A stretch of DNA of 64,000 bases from Paracrocinitomix sp040880585. GTDB taxonomy: Bacteria; Bacteroidota; Bacteroidia; Flavobacteriales_D; Crocinitomicaceae. Positions 59,522-64,000 of the stretch are shown one piece after another. Every line of letters begins with the position of its first letter. Position 1 is the stretch's first letter. The DNA lies in contig JBBDID010000004.1 in the NCBI GenBank assembly GCA_040880585.1, positions 1-64,000 of the forward strand, in the 5' to 3' direction. The position numbers were made by a program, and so were the translations under genes. The notes under the pieces are model-generated. The model was given only the letters and a program-made list of their open reading frames with translations, searched no databases and was not told the DNA's origin.

Positions 59522-60826
59522 ATGGCAGCTTTTGAAATTCACGGAGGTAATTCCCTCAAAGGAGAATTAGTACCACAAGGAGCCAAAAACGAAGCATTAC
59601 AGGTGCTTTGCGCAGTATTACTCACTCCAGAAAAAGTTACAATTTCAAACATTCCGGATATCATTGATGTCAACAAATTGATCAATTTGTTGCAGGCTAT
59701 GGGTGTGAAGGTTGAGAAGATAGAGCGTGGCACGTACAGCTTCAGGGCAAAGGACATCAACCTAAAGTATATGCAAACAGATGAGTTTGCTGAAAGAGCT
59801 TCTTCTCTTCGTGGTTCTATCATGATCATTGGTCCACTTTTATCGCGATTTGGAAAAGCATATATGCCAAAACCCGGGGGTGATAAAATTGGAAGGAGAA
59901 GATTGGATACTCATTTTGAAGGCTTTGCTAAATTGGGGGCTAAATTTGACTTTGATCCAAAAAATCGCTTTTATTCTGCTGAGGCAAAAAAATTAGCCGG
60001 TACATATATCCACCTGGATGAGGCGTCCGTGACAGGAACAGCAAATGTCGTTATGACTGCAGTTATGGCCAAAGGAGAAACGGTTATCTACAACGCCGCT
60101 TGCGAACCCTATTTGCAGCAATTGTGTAAAATGCTCAATAATATGGGCGCCAAAATTTCAGGAATTGGCTCAAACCTACTCAAAATAAAAGGCGTAAAAG
60201 AAATGGGGGGATGTTTTCACCGCGTTCTTCCTGACATGATTGAAATTGGCAGTTTTATTGGATTAGCGGCCATGACAAAGTCTGAGATTACAATTAAAGA
60301 TGTCAGTTATCCGGATCTGGGAATTATTCCTAGCGTCTTTAAAAAGCTGGGTATACAAATGGAGTTAAAGGGAGATGATATTTACATTCCCAAGCAAGAC
60401 TCTTATAAGATTGAAACCTTTATTGACGGCTCGATATTAACGGTAGCTGATGCTCCATGGCCGGGATTTACACCTGATTTGTTAAGTATTGTTTTAGTTA
60501 CTGCCACACAAGCCAACGGATCTGTATTGGTTCATCAAAAAATGTTTGAATCCCGCTTGTTCTTTGTCGATAAACTGATTGACATGGGTGCACAAATTAT
60601 TCTGTGTGATCCGCACCGGGCAGCCGTTATCGGAATGAATCATGAACAAAGATTAAGGGGAACAACCATGACTTCTCCGGATATCAGGGCGGGTGTTTCT
60701 CTTTTGATCGCAGCCTTATCAGCCGAGGGAAAATCTACCATTCACAATATTGAGCAAATTGATAGGGGATATCAGGATATTGATGTGCGTTTGAATAATT
60801 TAGGGGCGGATATCAGGAGATTGTAA
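59522..60826 (+). CDS. murA: UDP-N-acetylglucosamine 1-carboxyvinyltransferase
   Basis: First committed step of peptidoglycan synthesis: adds enolpyruvate from PEP to UDP-GlcNAc. 434 aa. Motifs: GAKNEALQVLCAVLL, the loop MPKPGGDKIGRRRLDTHFEG, EVASVTGTANVV-like EASVTGTANV, and the C-terminal RGYQDIDVRLNNLGADI. The residue at the position of E. coli Cys115 is Asp121 (GGD rather than GGC). This substitution is known to keep activity and to prevent covalent capture by fosfomycin. Operon with DUF4290. Confidence 0.95.
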   Translation: MAAFEIHGGNSLKGELVPQGAKNEALQVLCAVLLTPEKVTISNIPDIIDVNKLINLLQAMGVKVEKIERGTYSFRAKDINLKYMQTDEFAERASSLRGSIMIIGPLLSRFGKAYMPKPGGDKIGRRRLDTHFEGFAKLGAKFDFDPKNRFYSAEAKKLAGTYIHLDEASVTGTANVVMTAVMAKGETVIYNAACEPYLQQLCKMLNNMGAKISGIGSNLLKIKGVKEMGGCFHRVLPDMIEIGSFIGLAAMTKSEITIKDVSYPDLGIIPSVFKKLGIQMELKGDDIYIPKQDSYKIETFIDGSILTVADAPWPGFTPDLLSIVLVTATQANGSVLVHQKMFESRLFFVDKLIDMGAQIILCDPHRAAVIGMNHEQRLRGTTMTSPDIRAGVSLLIAALSAEGKSTIHNIEQIDRGYQDIDVRLNNLGADIRRL

Positions 60827-60935
60827 GCCACCTTTCGCATTGTGACTATCAGTTTCTTTTGTGAAATTAATCACACTGACAATCTCGTAGAGTTTATTCG
60901 ATTCATTAAAAAAATCCGTAGACAGATTTAAGACA

Positions 60936-61301
60936 CTAATAAATCAAATTAAATTTTCCCGATTTCTCGACATTCTCACCGTCCGCCTTAAATTTAATCG
61001 TCCAGAAGTAAAGTGCAGCCGGATATAATTCTCCGTTGTCCATTTTTACATCCCAACTAAAAGACTGATCATGGGCAACAAATATCGCTTCCCCCCAACG
61101 ATTAAAAATCGTGAATTCAAAAGCCTCTACCTGACAGTTCAGATAAATTTTCAGCCCATCATCTGTACCATCTTCGTTAATTACTAACTCTTCAGGTACT
61201 TCCAAACTGTTTATGCACGGATACTTATCGTTTATTTCTATTTCTTGTGCGAAAGAAAGGCTGATTAATAAAACTGCGCATATTAAAAGTGTATTTTTCA
61301 T
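60936..61301 (-). CDS. Mini-protein consisting mainly of a T9SS type B sorting domain
   Basis: A 121-aa protein with a signal peptide (1-18, LISLSFAQ). Almost all the rest is a gliding-motility-associated type B C-terminal domain (CHU_C type): FEFTIFNRWGEAIFVAHDQS, DNGELYPAALYFWTIKFK, ending SGKFNLIY. Normally this is a tail on proteins of a thousand or more residues. Here only ~30 residues precede it, with two cysteines. Probably a very small T9SS cargo, or a decayed end of a larger gene. The 109-base gap after murA holds no promoter for it. Confidence 0.78.
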   Translation of the reverse strand: MKNTLLICAVLLISLSFAQEIEINDKYPCINSLEVPEELVINEDGTDDGLKIYLNCQVEAFEFTIFNRWGEAIFVAHDQSFSWDVKMDNGELYPAALYFWTIKFKADGENVEKSGKFNLIY

Positions 61302-61328
61302 AACTATTCGTGATTCTTTTCCTAAAAA

Positions 61329-62177
61329 TTACGCAATTTTCGCTAAAATATTGTGTACTCTTTCCCAATAACTTCTCCCAAACAAGTTGACATGCACCAG
61401 CAAAGGATAAACCTGTCCGTAAGGAATTCTTTTTTTCCACCCTTTTTCCATAGGAAAGTGCGCATTATAAGCTTCAAATAATGCGGGATCAAATCCACCA
61501 AACAGATGCATCATAGCAATGTCCATCTCCCGGTGTCCATAATAAACCGCCGGATCGATCAAGACAGGATGTTCATTTTTATCACAAAGATAATTGCCAC
61601 CCCAAAGATCTCCGTGTAACAATGCAGGTTTTTCGGCGGGGAAAAGTTCATTCAAGCGTTTATAAAAAGGCTCCATAATCCTAGACTCTACATAATTCAC
61701 ATCTCCGGCATTTACTGCCATTTCAATCATGGGCTGTAATCGTTCTTCGATTAAAAAATCAACCCAACGGCTCTTGCTTTGATTACTCTGAACCAAGCTG
61801 CCAATATAATTGTTTTCTTTCCACCCAAAATACTCAGCAGAACATTGGTGTAAATTTGCCAGTTTTTCGCCGAAAGCTGACCAAAATGCACTTGTCTTTT
61901 CCCTGGATTCAACGAATTTCATAGTGAGATATTGCCATTCACCCTGCACTCCGTCTTCCAATCCTTTTGGTATTGCTATCGACTTAGCGAGAGCTTGTAA
62001 ACCGTTTGACTCTTTGCGAAACATCTCAGGAAAATCTTCCTTCTTATTGATTTTGATGACGTTTTTTTCTCCTTTTTGGCGGAAGGTATACACAGCATTT
62101 ATATCTCCCCCGGATAAAGTGGTAATTTCTTCTGCATCCGGATAAATGTCAAGAATCAATGCTTGGTGATTTGTCAT
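61329..62177 (-). CDS. Fructosamine kinase family protein
   Basis: A 282-aa small-molecule kinase (fructosamine-3-kinase/ketosamine type), which phosphorylates sugars attached to amines so they fall off (deglycation). The catalytic loop is ALLHGDLWGGNYL (Asp and Asn) and the Mg-binding segment is PVLIDPAVYYGHREMDIAM. The N-lobe starts with LSGGDINAVYTF. Full length. Its start overlaps the stop of pth by four bases (ATGA), so the two are coupled. Confidence 0.92.
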   Translation of the reverse strand: MTNHQALILDIYPDAEEITTLSGGDINAVYTFRQKGEKNVIKINKKEDFPEMFRKESNGLQALAKSIAIPKGLEDGVQGEWQYLTMKFVESREKTSAFWSAFGEKLANLHQCSAEYFGWKENNYIGSLVQSNQSKSRWVDFLIEERLQPMIEMAVNAGDVNYVESRIMEPFYKRLNELFPAEKPALLHGDLWGGNYLCDKNEHPVLIDPAVYYGHREMDIAMMHLFGGFDPALFEAYNAHFPMEKGWKKRIPYGQVYPLLVHVNLFGRSYWERVHNILAKIA

Positions 62178-62737
62178 TTATTGTTCCAATTACTCATGGT
62201 TTTCTCCAGTCCCATGGTGCAAAATCCCTTGATAAATTCATTGCAGATCGAAAATCGCTCCTCTAATTTTTCTTTCTCTTCGGGGCCCCACTCTCCCAAT
62301 ACATAATCCACTTGACGGCCTTGTGAAAAACCGCTCCCCACACCAAATCTCAAACGAGCAAAATTTTGAGTGTTTAAGATCGCAATAATATCCTTTAGTC
62401 CATTATGCCCCCCATCACTCCCCTTTCCTTTCATTCTCAATTTTCCAAATGGTAATGCGATATCGTCAGTAATGATCAATACATTTTCAAGAGGAATTTT
62501 TTCTTTTTGCATCCAATAATTTAATGCTTTTCCACTCAAATTCATAAAGGTAGAGGGTTTTAAAAAAGTCAAAACACGACCCTTAAATTTTACTTTTGCC
62601 AATTCCCCCAATTTTTCGGTTTTCCAGGGGTCTTCCAAATCTTTCAGAAAGTATTCCACCACCTTAAACCCTACATTATGACGGGTTTTTTCATATTTTT
62701 CTCCGGGGTTTCCCAATCCGACAATCAAATATTTCAT
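62174..62737 (-). CDS. pth: Peptidyl-tRNA hydrolase
   Basis: Frees tRNA from prematurely released peptidyl-tRNA. 187 aa from MKYLIVGLGNPGEKY; the ATG at 62761 lies in the upstream terminator and is rejected. Catalytic His in TRHNVGFKV, substrate Asn in STFMNLSGKAL, and ITDDIALPFGKLRMKGKGS plus GGHNGLKDI are all present. Usually found next to rplY, as here. Confidence 0.96.
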   Translation of the reverse strand: MKYLIVGLGNPGEKYEKTRHNVGFKVVEYFLKDLEDPWKTEKLGELAKVKFKGRVLTFLKPSTFMNLSGKALNYWMQKEKIPLENVLIITDDIALPFGKLRMKGKGSDGGHNGLKDIIAILNTQNFARLRFGVGSGFSQGRQVDYVLGEWGPEEKEKLEERFSICNEFIKGFCTMGLEKTMSNWNNK

Positions 62738-62740
62738 AGG

Positions 62741-62780
62741 CAAAAAAAGAAAGGTTATCACGAATGTAATAACCTTTCTT
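62741..62780 (-). terminator. Terminator after rplY
   Basis: AAGAAAGGTTAT/ATAACCTTTCTT, a 12-bp stem over ten bases. On the minus strand it runs into T7. It separates rplY from pth, so pth expression depends on readthrough or a promoter inside this stretch. Confidence 0.75.
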
Positions 62781-62805
62781 CAATTTATAGATTATGTATA
62801 GCTGC

Positions 62806-63483
62806 TTATTCTGTCGCTTCTTCAGCCGAAGCTTTTTCTCCTTCTCCTCCTTCAGCGCCTTCTTCTCCTTTAGCACCTTCTTCTCCTTCAGCACCTTCTT
62901 CTCCTTCTTCAAGCTCCTCTTCTTCCTCGTCTTCAATGATGTTTCTTGCAGTTTTAACCGCGCACAAAACAGCATTGTCAGGGTGAAGGATATCAAGTCC
63001 CTCTGTTTTCAAGTCACTCACTCTAATAGACATTCCGATTTTTAATTTAGAGATGTCTACAGTAATCGCATCAGGTAATTCGCCCGGAACCGCGTAAACT
63101 TTTAAGGTTTTAAAAACCTGCATAAATCTACCTCCGTTGACTACACCCGGGGATCTACCTTCATATCGGATAGGCAGTTTTATTTTTACCTTTTTATCAG
63201 CTGATAACTCGATAAAGTCTGCATGTTGCATCTTGTCCGTAACCGGGTGGTGTTGAACATCCTGAATAATGGTTTGTCTTTTGTTTCCTTCAACATCTAT
63301 ATTTATGATATAGACATTGGGAGTATACACCAATTTTTCAAGATCTGTGTGTTTTACACTAAAGTGCACTTGATCCTTTCCACCATAAATTACGCACGGC
63401 ACAAGCTCGGCATTTCTTAAAGCAGTCGCATCTGTTTTCCCTACGTGCTTTCTAATCGCACCGCTCAATGATACTTCTTTCAT
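62806..63483 (-). CDS. rplY: 50S ribosomal protein bL25, Ctc form
   Basis: Binds 5S rRNA; 225 aa, the long form with the TL5/CTC C-terminal domain. The N-terminal L25 domain starts MKEVSLSGAIRKHVGKTDA and has ELVPCVIYGGKDQVHF. The CTC domain is around KTLKVYAVPGELPDAITVDI. The last ~45 residues are an acidic low-complexity tail of Glu-Gly/Ala repeats, encoded by short tandem repeats at ~62860-62930. Upstream is prs, the usual order. Confidence 0.95.
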   Translation of the reverse strand: MKEVSLSGAIRKHVGKTDATALRNAELVPCVIYGGKDQVHFSVKHTDLEKLVYTPNVYIINIDVEGNKRQTIIQDVQHHPVTDKMQHADFIELSADKKVKIKLPIRYEGRSPGVVNGGRFMQVFKTLKVYAVPGELPDAITVDISKLKIGMSIRVSDLKTEGLDILHPDNAVLCAVKTARNIIEDEEEEELEEGEEGAEGEEGAKGEEGAEGGEGEKASAEEATE

Positions 63484-63543
63484 TTGTTATTTATTAAGTT
63501 CCGGTTATCCTTTTGTCACTATTGACAGGGCCGCAACAGGTTA

Positions 63544-64000
63544 CTAAAAATGAGTGCTAATTGACTCTTGTTTAATTAAGCTTCTAATAACAGCAGCATA
63601 TAAATTTGCCACTGACAATACTTTTATTTTATCACTTTGTTGTTTGAGAGGGATAGAATCCGTCACGACCAACTCAGTTAATTTTGATTTTTCAATTCTT
63701 TCGTAAGCAGGGCCACTCAATACAGCATGTGTACAAAAGGCACGCACCGATTTTGCTCCATGCTCAATAAAAAGATCTGCTGCTTTGGTTAGGGTGCCGG
63801 CAGTATCTACCATATCGTCTACCAAAATCACATCTTTCCCCTTCACATCACCAATTACTGTCATTTCTGCCACTTCATTGGCTACTTTTCTTTGTTTATG
63901 ACACATGGCCAAACCGATATCTAATTTTTTTGAATATGAATTGGCGCGTTTTGCTCCCCCTGCATCCGGTGCTGCCATAATCAGACTTCCCTGATCTAGC
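63544..64000 (-). CDS. prs: Ribose-phosphate pyrophosphokinase, 5' part beyond the window
   Basis: The C-terminal ~150 residues of PRPP synthetase, which makes PRPP from ribose-5-phosphate and ATP. Seen: APDAGGAKRANSYSKKL (catalytic-loop side), CHKQRKVANEVAEMTVIGD, and the PRPP-binding loop VILVDDMVDTAGTL. The frame stays open to the window edge (ATG at 63978 is internal), so the N-terminus is missing. 60 bases before rplY, the usual prs-rplY-pth order. Confidence 0.93.
   Translation of the reverse strand, partial: LDQGSLIMAAPDAGGAKRANSYSKKLDIGLAMCHKQRKVANEVAEMTVIGDVKGKDVILVDDMVDTAGTLTKAADLFIEHGAKSVRAFCTHAVLSGPAYERIEKSKLTELVVTDSIPLKQQSDKIKVLSVANLYAAVIRSLIKQESISTHF

Noticed and set aside
60860..60875. 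TGTGA-N6-TCACA, a perfect CRP-type site
   Set aside because: It lies between the 3' ends of two convergent genes, with no promoter to control; probably chance or part of a weak hairpin.
62678..62986. Ser/Pro-rich ORFs opposite the rplY tail
   Set aside because: They are the antisense reading of the acidic Glu-rich repeat of bL25.

Overview
The window is an AT-rich stretch of a Bacteroidota chromosome, most likely order Flavobacteriales. The evidence is: secreted proteins ending in type IX secretion system (T9SS) type A sorting domains, one T9SS type B domain protein, many lipoproteins and outer-membrane barrels, lineage-typical genes (DUF4290-murA; mannosyltransferase, dihydroorotase and DUF4296 lipoprotein in a row), TAnnTTTG promoter boxes and almost no Shine-Dalgarno sequences. 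No rRNA, tRNA or CRISPR array was seen. The right edge cuts prs.

Layout. 0.1-2.1 kb: tyrosine recombinase divergent from a zinc-ribbon protein over a shared palindrome, then a GC-rich noncoding patch. 2.1-9 kb: minus-strand run with an ECF sigma factor and its membrane anti-sigma/barrel protein, lipoproteins, a T9SS propeller protein, an LVIVD-repeat lipoprotein and a YiiX-like hydrolase. 9-15.5 kb: large T9SS subtilase, DoxX, a glutamate-receptor-like K+ channel, a cupin. 15.5-19.7 kb: a repeat-rich intergenic hotspot and mfd, which carries an apparent in-frame repeat insertion. 19.9-26.7 kb: OmpA protein with an ice-binding-domain lipoprotein; then a receiver-only regulator and a soluble hybrid histidine kinase with an N-terminal HMA-like/AraC part. 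26.7-28.6 kb: accessory scar with inverted repeats, a transposase remnant, a DUF5678-like/retropepsin gene pair and a DUF559 remnant. 28.6-46.9 kb: envelope and housekeeping genes (OmpA lipoprotein, mannosyltransferase, pyrC, gcvP, UbiA-like protein, WD40-caspase with a barrel partner, hemL). 47-53.6 kb: kynureninase and kynurenine 3-monooxygenase with a small membrane protein between them, and nearby a RidA protein that could serve the same tryptophan route. 53.6-64 kb: M1 peptidase-barrel fusion, DUF255 thioredoxin-like protein, DUF4290-murA, T9SS type B mini-protein, fructosamine kinase, pth, rplY, prs.

The most unusual items are the AraC-histidine kinase fusion, the GluR0-like channel, the repeat inserted in mfd, several genes whose N-termini seem to require near-cognate start codons, a MITE-like element with flanking direct repeats, and the retropepsin/DUF5678 cassette. 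All functional statements come from reading the sequence and from recalled family knowledge; no database search was run.
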